Origin: Thermothielavioides terrestris NRRL 8126
Taxonomy: Eukaryota; Ascomycota; Sordariomycetes; Sordariales; Chaetomiaceae
Reading direction: 5' to 3'
DNA: 64,000 nt
Assembly: GCF_000226115.1 (NCBI RefSeq)
Contig: NC_016458.1
Location: 3,506,001 to 3,570,000 of the forward strand
The notes beneath the pieces were generated by a model. The model made no database searches. It saw nothing but the letters and a program-made list of their open reading frames with translations, and was not told the DNA's origin. Positions 11,261 to 23,568 of the stretch are shown piece after piece. How positions within the stretch are numbered: the first letter of the stretch is position 1; each line of letters starts with the position of its first letter. Position numbers and translations under genes: made by a program.

Positions 11261-12994
11261 CTATTAGCTATTAAAGGTCTACTTAGGTAATTGCTAACCT
11301 AATATCTAGCTCTAAACTAGAGTCTACTTTCCCTAAAGCTCTTAGTTTTCTAATTCGGTAGTCTTAGTCTTATTTTCTTTAACTAAGTTCGTTATCTTCT
11401 CTAGGTCTACTTCTATTTTCTTAATTATAGCTATAATATATTTTAAATACTACGCCTTTATATAACTAGTCTCTTAGTAATAGAAGTATTTATCCTCCTC
11501 TTTCAAAGTATTATACTCCTTCTAAGAGAGCCTAGGAGATCTTGATTTAGCCTTGCCTCTACTAGAACTATCTAGCTAAAGGGTCTTTTCTTTCTTCTTT
11601 ATAGGAGCTAATCCTCTATTTAGTTATCTAGATCCTAGTAAATTAGATTTTCCGTCTTTCTAATCCTTTTTAGCTATCTCCTAAAGTAAGAAGAACTAGT
11701 GACTAAGGCGAGTAAAGTCGTTAAAGCTAATATTTAGATCAACTAGATCTCTTATTATCTAGAAATATAGGCTCTAAAAGAGTTGAGTATAAAATTCTTC
11801 TTTCTACTTATCTTTAGGTTTCTTAGACTTAGTAATAAGGTAGATAAACTTAGTAAAGAACTTACAATAGAGCGTAGATTCTATCTTTAGAACTACGAAA
11901 TTGTTCTTTATATAGTAGAGTTTAGTAGAATCGGTATAAAATTTGTCTAGGAAGTCGAATAATTTATTAAAATTAATAATTAGCTTTGTTATATCCTCTT
12001 TAAAGTAGGGTATAAAAGCCTCTATTACTTTACTATCGATAAAGGACACTATATATCTAAATTTCGAGTCCTCTATTAGAAATAATTTGTAGTTCCCTTT
12101 GATCTTCTAAAATATAGCTACCTTCTAAACTAAATACTTTAGGTCTTTACTATTAATAAACTTTTTAGAGTTAGTAATCTTCGTAGTTTTTATATAGGTC
12201 GTAGGTTTAAAAGTCTTTTTAATCGTTGAGATTGGACGATTAAGGTTATATAACTCTATATATATCTTGGTTTACGTTAGTTTAATTTAGGTCGAAGGTA
12301 TAGCTTAGCCCTATAGATCGACTATATTAATAATCTTCTTAAGGAGCTCTATCCTCTCGTCTTCCAATACTATCTTATTATATAAGAGTACTTCGACTTA
12401 GGTATATAAAGTAGAAAGTTCTTTAAGGTCGGGGATATTACCTTGTTCTTATTTAAACTGCTAAACCTTTATAAATAGCATTGCTATCGAATTGGCTAGT
12501 ACATTGTAGATGACTTATAGGGCTATAGCCTATCCAATTGCTATATTACGCTATATAATAATCGATTGAATTATCTTAATAAGATCGTCGCTTTATAATT
12601 AATCAACCTATTTAGTATTCAACGGCTAGATCTCCTTAGAAGCGATTAGTTCATTATCCTAAGGGAAATGGACAATAGCAATATACTTATTCTTAAGCTT
12701 TAGATAGCGCTCAATTAAATCTATCTCCTATTCCTTAGCTAAATACTCAATCTAGCTAATTCAATTGAAAAACTTAGGAATAGGATTTATAAGTTTATAT
12801 TCTTTAATTAAGTCGATAGTTATTTAAGTTCGAGAGCTAAATAGAGTTAAATCACTAATCTTCGATCGAATTTAGGTACCTTAGTTACCTCCTATATTAA
12901 ACTCGTAGAGATCTATTAGATCAATCTTCTAAATGTTCTAGCCTTATTTAGTAGGCCTAGGAGTATAACCTATATTCTTTGTCTTATAAGCCAT
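11260..12994 (-). pseudogene. LTR-1 Gag with zinc knuckle, RIP-broken
   Basis: The start is the ATG at 12992-12994 (minus), opening MAYKTKNIGYTPRPTK; the homologous codon in LTR-2 is ATA. The capsid-like middle keeps an 81-codon open stretch (12049-11804) with FIPYFKEDITKLI and YCKFFTKFIYLITK. The knuckle around 11495-11450 reads KYFYY-stop-ETSYIKA, i.e. a C-x2-C-x4-H-x4-C knuckle whose Cys and His became Tyr. Gag would form the virus-like particle and package RNA. The open stretch survives because this part has few Gln, Trp or His codons, so it is not evidence of selection. Confidence 0.8.
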
Positions 12995-13303
12995 TGTTGG
13001 AATCTTACCTCTTTTAAAACTTCTTTTATTGATCAATATAGGTAAATCGCCTCAATAGGGTAATCGCATTGCTTACTACTAGTCGATTAGAGGTTGCTTC
13101 GCTATTAGCAACCTATTGTACATTTGACGGTTTGTCCTTAGTACCAATTGGTTCCTAGCCAACTTGTTGTACTATATTGTCAATAAGTCGAAGGTTTTAT
13201 TAGAGATTTAAGTTCTCTAGCCAACTAAACTAGTCCTATTAGGAAAGACTATATTAGATATTATATCGCTTTTATAGGCCTATAGTAGTAAGACTTGAAA
13301 TAA

Positions 13304-13689
13304 TGTTATAGTAAGGTAAAACAAGTGCTAGATAACTTGTAGCTAAATTAATCTTCGATTGACAAAGACTTTAAATCTAAGGAGAGAGAGGAAAACTATC
13401 AATATATAGGTGGAAAACTATACTCAAATACCTTAGGTAGTATATATAGACAATTTGTAGTAGGGCTACAATTTGTAGTAGGGCTATAAAGTCTATACGT
13501 TGTAGGGTAAGATGTAGTTCGCCTTATTAGCGCGTTTTTCCTTATTGGCAAGTCAACCCCTCCTTCCTAATCTAGAAGTCGACTCGAATCCTACAAATCT
13601 ACCAACTTAGGAGGTCACGTGAGTGTATAGTCATGTGATAGGTCCGTGCGCAAGTCATATGACGGTGGTTAGCGTGCTGTGCTGTCACA
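13304..13689 (-). repeat. LTR-1 5' long terminal repeat
   Basis: 386 bp, starting TGTTATAGTAAGG and ending GTGCTGTCACA immediately before GGTAT. It is the same length as 6342-6727. Its inner part is more mutated and its outer end less mutated than the other LTR, so the two LTRs drifted through independent RIP hits and their divergence cannot be used as a clock. Confidence 0.92.
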
Positions 13690-14821
13690 GGTATACTTAG
13701 CTCTCTTCATTTCCTATATTACCTTGTCAACTTCGAAGTTCTACTATAGTATATAAGATCCTAGATTAAACTTCTAATATAACGTCGCTATATCTATAAT
13801 ATTAATTAGCTTATATATTAGGGTATCTACTATATCTTTAAGTTGCTCTACTATATTAACCTCCTTTAGTAAAGTAAAGAACTATACTTTAGCTTTATAC
13901 CTTTTATAATCTAATAGCGCTTAGCTATAGCTTAGTAGTATAGCGGCTCTACTACTACTCTCCCTCAATAGCACTTTAGCTACCTAGGGTATATAATCCA
14001 AGCCTACTAAGTTGAGTAGCCCTAGCTACTAGGTACCACTGCCCTACATTGCCTAAATATAGTCGATTATACTATCTCTATTGCTCTATTGAACCTAGGT
14101 AGATATACTATAAAGCGTATAGAGCTTAAGCTCCTATTCTACTATAATCTAGAGTAGTATACCTACTAACTAGGAGGTTTTATTATACTTATCTTATATT
14201 AGGTAGTAGGCGTTGAAGTCGCCTATAAATATATTATATCCTTTTAACTCCTACTTTACTAGGGTATAGAGTAGCGATCGCTACTCTAGCTCCTAGTTAA
14301 ATAAGTAAATAGACTATACTATAAAGGGGTTTAACCCCTCCTTCTTAAACGTTATCGCTACCTAGTCTTCCCTAGCCTTAGTAAACTATATTATATAGTC
14401 GAGGCGTTTACTTATATACAACACTACTCTACTAACGCTATATATCATCTTATACTACTCGCCTCGCCTATAAGGCAGGGTAGATAGGGTTATAGTCAAA
14501 CGGATTAGTAGCTCTTAAATCGCTACTAGGTCGAACTCCTCTCTCCCCTCTAGCGTCTAATTAAGGTAGTATCTACTACTATCGATATTCCAATAGAGTA
14601 CTCTTAACGTTATAGCTATATACTTAGTATAGAACAAAGGCCCTTAGTTATAACTACGTTAAGCTATAAAGCTAGCTCTACGCTTATATTATATAAGGGC
14701 GTTATATAAGCGACATTCCTATTTTATACTCTAGCCCCCTAGAACGTTTATAAGAGTACTCTAAACTAGAATAGGTCTATATCGTTAAAGCGCTCTACCC
14801 TCTAAATGTCGGTAGGCTAGC
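13690..14821 (-). mobile_element. LINE A, segment 2 (endonuclease part)
   Basis: Continuation of LINE A between LTR-1 and LTR-2. It begins with the GGTAT duplication and ends with CTAGC (14817-14821), duplicated after LTR-2. It is antisense to ORF2 and contains the reverse complement of the endonuclease GDFNA motif near 14210-14225, and the NRDSIIDYIQAT-like block near 14050-14095. Its 1.13 kb matches LINE E about 35065-36190. RIP-broken throughout. Confidence 0.9.
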
Positions 14822-15207
14822 TATAATGGTATAGCACGCTGACCACCGTTATATAACTTGTACACGGACCTGTCACGTGACTACACGCCTATATAACTTC
14901 TTAAGTTGGTGGATTTATAGGATTCGAGTCGATTTCTAGATTAGGAAAGAGGGGTTAACTTGCTAATAAGGAAAAATATACTAATAAAGCGAACTACGTC
15001 TTACTCTATAGTGAATAGACTTTGTAGCCCTACTATAAATTATAGCCCTACTATAAATTGTCTATATATACTATCTAAAGTATTTTAGTATAGTTTTCTA
15101 TCTATATATTGATAGTTTTCCTCTCTCTCCTTAGACTTAAAGTCTTCGTTAATCGAGGATCAATTTAGCTATAAGTTATCTAGCACTTATTTTACTTTAC
15201 TATAACA
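14822..15207 (+). repeat. LTR-2 5' long terminal repeat
   Basis: 386 bp, the reverse complement of the LTR-1 LTRs. It starts TATAATGGTATAGCACGC (TGTGACAG... before RIP) and ends CTTTACTATAACA. The next bases, TTACTTTAAGTC, match those inside LTR-1, but I cannot match them to a tRNA 3' end. Confidence 0.92.
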
Positions 15208-15516
15208 TTACTTTAAGTCTTACTACTATAGGCCTATAAAGGCGATATAATATCCAATATAGTCTTTCTTAATAGGACTAGTTTAGTTGGCTAAAGAACT
15301 CGAATCTTCGATAAAACCTTCGACTTACCAATAGTATAGTACAATAGGTTAGCTAGGAACTAATTGGTACTAAGGATAAACTATTAAATATATAATAGGT
15401 TGCCGATAGCGAAGCAACCTCCGATCGACTAACGATAAGTAGTACGATTACTTTGTTAAGGCGATTCAACTATATCGATCGATAAAAGAAGTCTCGAAAG
15501 AGATATAATTCTAATA

Positions 15517-17200
15517 ATAGCTTATAAGACAAAGAATATAGATTATACTCCTAGGCCTACCGAATAGGGCTAGAACACTTAGAAGATTAATCTAGTAGAT
15601 CTCTATAAGTTTAATATAAGAAGTAACTAAGGTATTTAAATTTGATTAAAGATTAATGATTTAACTTTGTTTAGCTTTTAAACTTAAATAACTACTAACT
15701 TAATTAAGGAATATAAACTTATAAATCCTATTTCTAAGTTTTTTAATTGAATTAACTAGAATAAATATTTAGCTAAAGAATAGGAGATAGCTTTAATTAA
15801 GTGTTATCTAAGGTTTAAAAACAAATATATTGCTATCGCCTATTTCCCTTAGGATAACGAACTAATCGCTCTTAAGGAGAACTAGCTATTGAGCACTAAA
15901 TAGGTCGATTAGTTGTAAAGCAACGATTTTATTAAGATAATTTAGTCGATTATTATATAATATAATATAGTAATTAGATAGGCTATAGCTCTATAAGTCA
16001 CTTATAATATATTAGCTAATTCGATAGCAATACTACTTATAAGAGTTTAGTAGTTTAAATAAGAATAAGGTAATATCCTCAACCTTAAAGAACTTTCTAT
16101 TTTATATACCTAAGTCGAAGTATTCTTATATAACAAGATAGTATTGGAAGACGAGAGGACGGAGCTCTTTAAGAAGATTACTAATATAGTCGATCTATAA
16201 GACTAAGCTATACCCTCGACCTAGACCAAACTAATATAAACTAAAGTATATATAGAGTTATATAATCCTAATTGTCCGATTTTAATAATCGAAAAGACTT
16301 TTAAATCTACAACTTATATAAAAACTATAAAGATTACTAACCCTAAGAAGTTTATTAATAGTAAAGACCTAAAATATTTAGTTTAGAAGGTAGCTATACT
16401 TCGAAAAATTAAAGGGAACTACAAATTGTTCTTAATAGAGGATTTAAAATTTAGATATATAATGTCCTTTATTAGTAGTAAAGCGATAGAGGCTTTTATA
16501 CCCTATTTTAAAGAAGATATAGCAAAGCTAATTACTAATCTTAATAAGTTGTTCAACTTTCTAAATAGATTTTATATCGACCCTACTAAGCTCTACTATA
16601 TAAAGAACAATTTTATAGTCCTAAAGATAGGATTTATACCTTATTATAAATTCTTTACTAAGTTTATCTACCTTATTACTAAGTCTAAGAAGCTTAAAGA
16701 CGAATAGAAAGAGGAGTTTTATACTCAACTCTCTTAAAGTCTATATTTCTAGATAGTAAGAGATTTAATTAATCTAAATATTAGCTTTAATAACTTTACC
16801 CACCTTAGTTACTAGTTTTACCTACTTTAGGAAATAGCTAAGAAAGATTAGAAAAATAGAAAATCTAATTAGTTAGGATCTAGATAATCAAATAAAGGAT
16901 TAGCTCCTATAAAGAAGAAAGAGAAAACCCTTTAGCTAGATAGCTCCGATAAAAGCAAAGCTAAATTAGAATCTTCTAGGCTCTTTTAAAAGGAGTATAA
17001 TACTTTAAAAGAGGAAAGTAAATACTTCTATTACTAAGAGACTAGTTATATAAAGGTATAATACCTAAAATATATTATAGCTATAATTAAGAAGATAGAG
17101 GTAGACCTAGAGAAGATAACGAACTTAGTTAAAGAAAATAAGACTAAGACCACTAAATTAGAAAATTGAAAGCCCTAGGGAAAGTAGACTCTAGTTTAAA
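15517..17200 (+). pseudogene. LTR-2 Gag with zinc knuckle, RIP-broken
   Basis: The start codon has mutated from ATG to ATA (15517-15519) by comparison with LTR-1; AYKTKNI-like sequence follows. A 93-codon open stretch at 16426-16707 covers the same capsid region as in LTR-1 (FIPYFKEDIAKLI, YYKFFTKFIYLITK). The knuckle at about 17020-17065 reads KYFYY-stop-ETSYIK, with Cys/His changed to Tyr. Downstream is a Lys/Glu-rich stretch. The role would be the particle-forming Gag; it is now dead. Confidence 0.82.
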
Positions 17201-17945
17201 GCTAGATATTAGGTTAGTAGTTACCTAAGTAGACCTTTAGTAGCTTATAGACAATTAGAGCCTCTCTTCCCCCTATATATTAGCTATTAATAGAATTAGT
17301 ATTATTATTACTATATTTATTGACTTTAGAGTAAATAGTTATACCTTTTTTAATTGAACCTATATAAAGTAAATCGCTAAGAAACTTAATATTAAAGGAA
17401 CATTACTTAAGACTCTAATCTCTATAAAGGACTTTTAAAGTAGATCTATAGATCCTATCAACTTAATTCTAAAGTTTAATCTCTAAATCGATAGAGGGAT
17501 ATAAAAGGATACTCTATTCCTAGCTCTTAATATAGAGAAGGAGTACTAGCTATTATTAGGCCAATAGTAGCTTATTTACTATAATATTCTACTAGATATT
17601 TACTAATATCGACTAATCTAGCTTAAAGACAAACTATATAATCTAGAATAGAGCTATATCCTTAAGATTCTTTATAACTCCCTTATTCCTAAAGTACTAA
17701 ACCCTAAATATTAGAGGGATATTAAAAGGTAAAACCAAGTAATAGAGTATTAAGATTAACGTTAAAGAGCTTAGTAGTAGCTATAAATATTGAAGTATAG
17801 AGAGTTACTTCCTAAATCTTCTAAACTTATATCTAGTAAATTATATTAATTAATATAGCCTACTAAAGATCTAAGATTATATTGATTAGTTAAGGTAAGC
17901 CTAGGATTATACTAATCGATATAACTTAAAGTCTCTAAAATATAT
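17201..17945 (+). pseudogene. LTR-2 Pol part 1: protease region
   Basis: At about 17285-17360 the frame reads ISIIITIFIDFRVNSYTF, matching a retroviral-type aspartic protease (IDSGAxxxTF) with Ser and Gly codons altered. Then follows the protease-RT spacer, which contains near-repeats of TATACTAATYAGTATAAT between about 17820 and 17925. The frame is cut at 17945 by LINE B and resumes after 23568. The 14-bp TSD TCTCTAAAATATAT is at 17932-17945. Confidence 0.7.
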
Positions 17946-18229
17946 TATTATTATTATTATTAATCTTATACTAAAGAGGCACTTAGTGCCTCGCCACTAA
18001 GGGCAAGCGGTCCCTCCACCTCTATATACACTACTTATACGTAGCGCCTACACTACGTTCCCGCTATATAGGGCGGGCCTCCCCAATTCCTTCTCTCCAA
18101 CTCGCTAGAACTCACCTTTCTAGCCTAGTAGCAATGGAGATATAGCGGCCTATATAGCCCGTTGTATACCACTTACGTATATAATACGCTCCTAGCGTAA
18201 GTGCTATAGCCGCTAGGCGCGCTATATAC

Positions 18230-21200
18230 TTATAAGGAGCGGCTAGAGGCTGACCTTCCTACGCCTTTTCCTCCTCTTTTTACGCCTCTCGCTAGCGCCT
18301 AAGCTCCCGTAGCTAGCCGCCAAAGGCTCCTCTACTACGCTATCCTAGCTACTACGCTCCTACTATATACCTATAGCGCTCTCCACCGCTCCCTTATATC
18401 CTACCTCGCCTTCAACGTTTAGCTTAAACGCTAGCTAGTACTCCTATAGGCGCCTAATGTACATTAGCTATCCTATAATCCTTTAGGCGCTTCTCCTACT
18501 TTTAAATAGTATAAGTAGTATATATTAGTCCTAGACGTAGGGCCTTCCTATAATAACTGTAAGGTCTTTATAGTATATTATAAGGTAGGCAATAGTCTTA
18601 GGTACCTTACTATAGTAGTAGAGTAGTATAGGTATATCCAATACCCCTTTCTAGAATAGGAACTGCCTAAGGCCAATAGCCCTAGTATATACCTATATAA
18701 GGAGGGAGCTCTATACTTTACTAAGATCCTTATATACCTATAGCACCTAGGTAAAAGGCTCTAAGTTATATAGGTCTACTACTTCTCTATAGTATACCCT
18801 CTCTAGCCTCCTAGCGTCTATATAGTATATCTATATCTCTCTATATACCTTCTACTCCTCTACTATAGCTATATCTATATTAGTATATAGCTATAGCTCC
18901 TAGGGTCTCCAATCGTTGTCCTCGTCACTTTTATCCTATACCTCTACTACTATCGCTAAACAGTATATAAGGAGCTAGTCTTTAGCCTACTATTGCCTCT
19001 ACTCTATAGGAGACTCCTTTATAGCTAGCCTTACCGCTAGGGTATAGTATATATAACACTATTTCTTCAACCTTGACGCTACCTTTATATAGACATTGTA
19101 TAGAAGCTATATAAGCCTGGTTTTCTAAAGCCTCTATTCAGTATATACCGCCTAGCAGTTGAGGTATAGGTCGATAAAGGGTACCTAGGTCTTACTTTCT
19201 AAGTTATAGACTAGCGTAGCCTTATATACGTTAGCAACTACCTAGAGGTAGCTTAACTACGTTGTACCAAAGCTATATATAATCCTATAGGGGGTCCCCC
19301 TAATTAGCGTTAGAGTATACTATACTATTGCCCTATATAAAAGAATACTCCTAATAACCTTCGTATAGATCTCCTAAGCTTATATAATATATACTTTATA
19401 TATCTTTACTATAAGTCTTATAAAAGCAAATTTCTATATAGCTATCTTAGCTTCGACCGCCTTCTTATATACTCGAAATAAGAGCTTATAGTCTAGCTAT
19501 ATACCTAGGAACCTCGTCGACTCTATAGATGTAAGCTCTAGCTAACCTTCGCCAAGGATATTAACGACCTCTATATATAGCTGTCGCGCCTTTATAAAGT
19601 AGATAAGCTCGCTCTTCGCTAATTTGAACTATATCCCTTGTTCTATAGCCTATTTCTTATACTTAGTAAACCCTCTCTCTAGTATATAACAGTATATTAG
19701 TATATCCTATCTAAATATAAGAAGGTTAGTATTATCTATATACTTAACCGTTAGGAGCCTAGTATATACCTCGAAGATGTAGAATAGGGGGGTAATAAAG
19801 AGGATAAATAGCGTTAGCGATAATGGTGAACCCTATAGCGTACCTTACTATAGGGCTATCGGCTTAGCTATAATCCTATTGAACTATAGGCGTGTTATAC
19901 AATTCTTAAAGTAGCTCTTTAAAAGTATAATTAGCTTCTTCTTAAAGCCTAGTTCCTAGAGCGTATATAGTAGCTAGACCTAGTCGACCTAGTCGAAAGC
20001 GCTTTTTAAGTCTAGTTGTAATAGCGAAGTGTAGGCGCTATATACTTATATCGTCTTTACTATATTAGTCATTACTTAGATTACTACCTCTATAGACCTA
20101 TACTATTGGAAGCCTATCTATATCTCTAGAAGTAGCTTATACGCCTTAGCTATATATATTACTTAGTCTATAATAGCCGCTTCGATAATCTTATCTACTA
20201 TACTTAGTAACAATATTAGGTAGTACGCCTCTACCTCTATTAGCTATTCTAGAGACTTCTCTAGCTTCCTAAGGACAACCACCTATATAGTATAGAATCT
20301 ATATAGGAAGTGCTCTAGCTTAAAATAGATATATATAATTGCTATAAGTACCTCTAATAGCTTACCCTCCTTATTATAGGCCTTAAGGAACTTATTGGTA
20401 AAGAGGTCCTTGCTAGGCGCCTTGTTTAATCCTATATAGCTTATAATCTCTATAATTTCAATACTATAGACCTCCTAGTTGATAGGCGCAATGTTGTAGA
20501 AAGACCTTTTAGGCTAGTCTTAGTCGAGGATACTATCGTACTACGCCTATAATATAGGAAAGAAGCGCCCTATTAGCGCCTTAGCCTTCTAGGTATATAT
20601 TACTACGCTCTAGGGCTCGCTAGGCCCTAGCTAGAGCGCTAGCAACGCTAAAGGTTTAGAGCGTTAGTAGCTTCGAAGTCGTATCTACCTCTTAATATCC
20701 TATATTAGCTTCTACTCTCTTAACGCTTTAACAAAAGAGTAGTACCAATACAATGTCTATAACCGCCTAGTATAGCACTTAAACCACTATACTACTTTAC
20801 AATAGTATACTTAGGAGCTCGCTATATAGCTCGATCGCTAAGCGCGCTTAGCCCTCTTTACTTCCTATATCGCCTTGTTAACTTCAAAGTTCTACTATAG
20901 TATATAGAATCCCTAATTAAGCTTCTAGCGTAGTACTACTATATCTACGATACTAGTTAGCTTATATATTAAGGTATTTACTATATTCTTAAGCTACTCT
21001 ACTATATTAATCTCTCTTAGTAGAGTAAAGAACTATACCTTAGCTTTGTACCTCTTATAGTCTAATAGCGCCTAGCTATAGCCTAATAGTATAGTAGCTT
21101 TACTACTACTCCCCCTTAGTAGTACTTTAGCTATCTAGGGTATATAGTCTAAGCTTACTAAATTAAATAGCCCTAGCCACTAGGTACTACTGCCCTACGT

Positions 21201-21760
21201 TACCTAGATATAGTCGATTATACTATCTCTATTGCCTTATCGAACCTAGGTAGATATACTATAAAGCGTATAGAGCTTAAGCTCCTATTCCACTATAATC
21301 TAGAGTAGTATACCTACTAATTAGGAAGTTCTATTATACTTGTTCTACATTAGGTAATAGGCGTTAAAGTCGCCTATAAGTATATTATACCCTCTTAGCT
21401 CCTACTCTACTAGGGTATAGAGTAGCGATCGCTACCCTAGTTCCTAGTTAGACAAGTAGATAGACTATACTATAAAGAGGTCTAACCCCTCCTTCTTAAA
21501 CGTTATTGCTACCTAGTCTTTCCTAGCCTTAATAGACTACGTTATATAGTTAAGGCGTTTACTTATATATAGCACTACTCTACTAGTACTATATACTATC
21601 TTATACTACCTACCTCGCCTATAGGGCAAGGTAGGTAGGGTCGTAGTTAAATAGATCGGTAGCTCTTAAATCGCTACTAGGTTAAACTCTTCTCTCTCCT
21701 CTAACGCCTAGTTAAAGTAGTATCTACTACTATTAGTATTCTAGTAGAGTACCCTTAGCG
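18230..21760 (-). pseudogene. LINE B ORF2: endonuclease and reverse transcriptase, RIP-broken
   Basis: On the minus strand the EEP endonuclease comes first (GDFNA equivalent near 21374-21360), then RT with its Y-I-D active-site block near 19750-19725 (the first Asp kept, the second changed to Asn), then a zinc-binding C-terminus and a Lys/Arg-rich tail near 18260. Such proteins nick the target and copy the LINE RNA in place. Limits are set by alignment with LINE E; many TAG/TAA interrupt it. Confidence 0.85.
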
Positions 21761-21959
21761 TTATAGCTATATACTTAATATAGAGTAGAGGCCCTTAGTT
21801 ATAACTATATTAAGCTATAAAGCTAGCTCTACACTTACGTTATATAAGGGCGCTATATAAATAGCGCTCCTACTCTATACCCTAGTTCCCTAGAACGTTT
21901 ATAAAAGTACTTTAAACTAGAATAGATCTATACTATTAGAGCGCCTTGCCCTCTAGATA

Positions 21960-23421
21960 TCAGTAGGCTAGCCTACTTTAGTAGAGCATTTCCTTAGACG
22001 CTACTCCCCTAACTTATCTTCCTAGCTTCTATACTATATATTCGCCTCTATTATTACTATTACCTAAGGTTAGGGTATATAGAATATAAGTAGACAATTA
22101 AGGAACTACTCTCTTATATATTTATACTACTCCTATACGACTTTATAGCTTATATCAAAGGCTATATAGGCTCCTCTATAGTTAATATACTTCGGCTAGT
22201 GCCTAGCTAGGTCAATCTTTACTAGGCACTACGCCTCTCGCTCCCTTATAATACTACTATCGCTATACACTATATAGATATAGACTAGACAATGTACCTC
22301 CTCCTTCTTATAGAATACCACCTTATACCCTACTTCCTATATTTAAAGTACAAAATTATATATATAGCGCCTTTAAAGCGTTTATAAAGGTAGACTATAT
22401 AGTCGAGTAGAATACCCTAATCAATAAGCCTTATATCTTCCTTAACTATATAAAGCTCAACTAGTATATATATCGTCTATAGCCTTTAATCGCCCTTAGT
22501 ACTACCCTATAGTATATATAGCTTTATATATATAATCTAGACCTTATTCTCTCTCGCTAGGTCTACTACTAAGTAGCTAAGGTCATCCCTATACCTCGTT
22601 AAAGCAACTAGCTATACGCCCTTCGCTAGTACTATAAAGGTATAGCGTTTAAGTACTATAGTCGTCTTAAATATAGTAGTGACCTACGCTTTATTATCCT
22701 TGTTAATAAACTATATTTAGTGATCCTTCTTAAATATAACTACTATGTTCCTACTCTTTAGTAGCTTCTATACTATAATAGCGCCATTTCTACTGCCCCC
22801 TATAGTCGCTTTTATCGTAGCTATAGCTATATTTACTATATAGACTATATCCTCTATACTCCTATTGACAATATCTATAGATACCTACCTAAGGTCGACT
22901 ATAAGCTTATAAAATAGCTTCTTTAGTATATACTATATATAGCTCTTAAGTAGCTAGGACACCGACGTCGTAGCTATACTTTACTCTATTATCTAGGCCT
23001 AGGTCCTCGCTTATATACCTCTAACGCCTACCTATAGCCTAACCTTGTTCTTAATCTATATAACCTCCTCTTTTATATAGTCAACGCTTTTATATAGCTT
23101 ATATATATCGTAAAGATAGTTTAGCTTATCTTAGAACACCTTACAATAGTATATATATATAGTAGCCTATATATATAGCTATATCTCTAATGACACTAAG
23201 GTATAGAATTCTTATAAAAGCCTCGATCTTTTATTGCTAGTGCCCTCGATATATATATTCCGATCGTTTGTAGCTCCTATAGGAGGGAGCCTAAATCTTT
23301 GGTCGTATCGGTCAAGGTACTTGTATACGTTAGCCGCAGTGTCACGACCCACGGCGCCTACTATTAGACTACCGCTATCGCCACTACGACCTATATAGCT
23401 ACTACGCCCCTTCTACAATAT
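21960..23421 (-). pseudogene. LINE B ORF1: Gag-like RNA-binding protein, RIP-broken
   Basis: The initiator ATG has become ATA at 23421-23419 (minus). This copy shows the N-terminus most clearly: VGAVGRDTAANVYKYLDRYD, then RLPPIGATNDRNIYIEG and SNKRSRLL. Downstream, near 22300-22000, are the remains of CCHC knuckles and the YRGTYIAF-like block (YKGAHTAF in related fungal LINEs). It would coat the LINE RNA. Non-functional. Confidence 0.78.
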
Positions 23422-23568
23422 CGTAGATAGGGATAATCGGGTACGCTAAGTACGCTTACATTGTTGGATTCGATTTTAGCTCAACAGTTCCTTTGTAATC
23501 GGCGTTTAAGTGCAAAGAAGCCTCTTTAGCACTGTTATATAGTTCAAGCTTTTCTCTCTAAAATATAT

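Larger units (their letters stand above)
6342..13689 (-). mobile_element. LTR-1: complete Ty3/Gypsy chromovirus, minus strand
   Basis: The element is 7348 bp, flanked by the perfect 5-bp duplication GGTAT (6337-6341 and 13690-13694). It has 386-bp LTRs starting TGT and ending in ACA or its RIP-mutated form. A polypurine tract abuts the inside of the left LTR (minus-strand reading), so the left LTR is the 3' LTR. Internal order on the minus strand is Gag, zinc knuckle, protease, RT, RNase H, integrase, chromodomain, as in chromoviruses. It inserted into LINE A ORF2. All frames are broken by RIP. The region after the 5' LTR shows no primer-binding site I can assign to a tRNA. Confidence 0.93.
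17946..23554 (-). mobile_element. LINE B, full length, inserted in LTR-2
   Basis: It starts at the left with the (ATT)n complement of a (TAA)n tail and the 3' stem-loop at 17976-17992 (GAGGCAC/GTGCCTC with TTA loop). The conserved 5' end lies near 23522. Between 23523 and 23554 are 32 further bases absent from other copies, then the TSD copy (23555-23568). With 5.6 kb and both ORFs in place it is a complete copy, uniformly RIP-mutated. Confidence 0.93.

Noticed and set aside
11804..12049. Intact small gene under selection in both Gypsy copies (also 16426-16707)
   Set aside because: Both are the same Gag segment, which lacks RIP-sensitive Gln/Trp codons; openness is expected without selection.
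13280..13303. tRNA primer-binding site of LTR-1
   Set aside because: The bases inside the 5' LTR (TTATTTCAAGTC on the minus strand) do not resemble a common tRNA 3' end beginning TGG; RIP or self-priming may be the reason, but I cannot support a site.
17946..17970. Independent (ATT)n microsatellites at several places
   Set aside because: Each is the tail of a LINE, next to a stem-loop and a target-site duplication.
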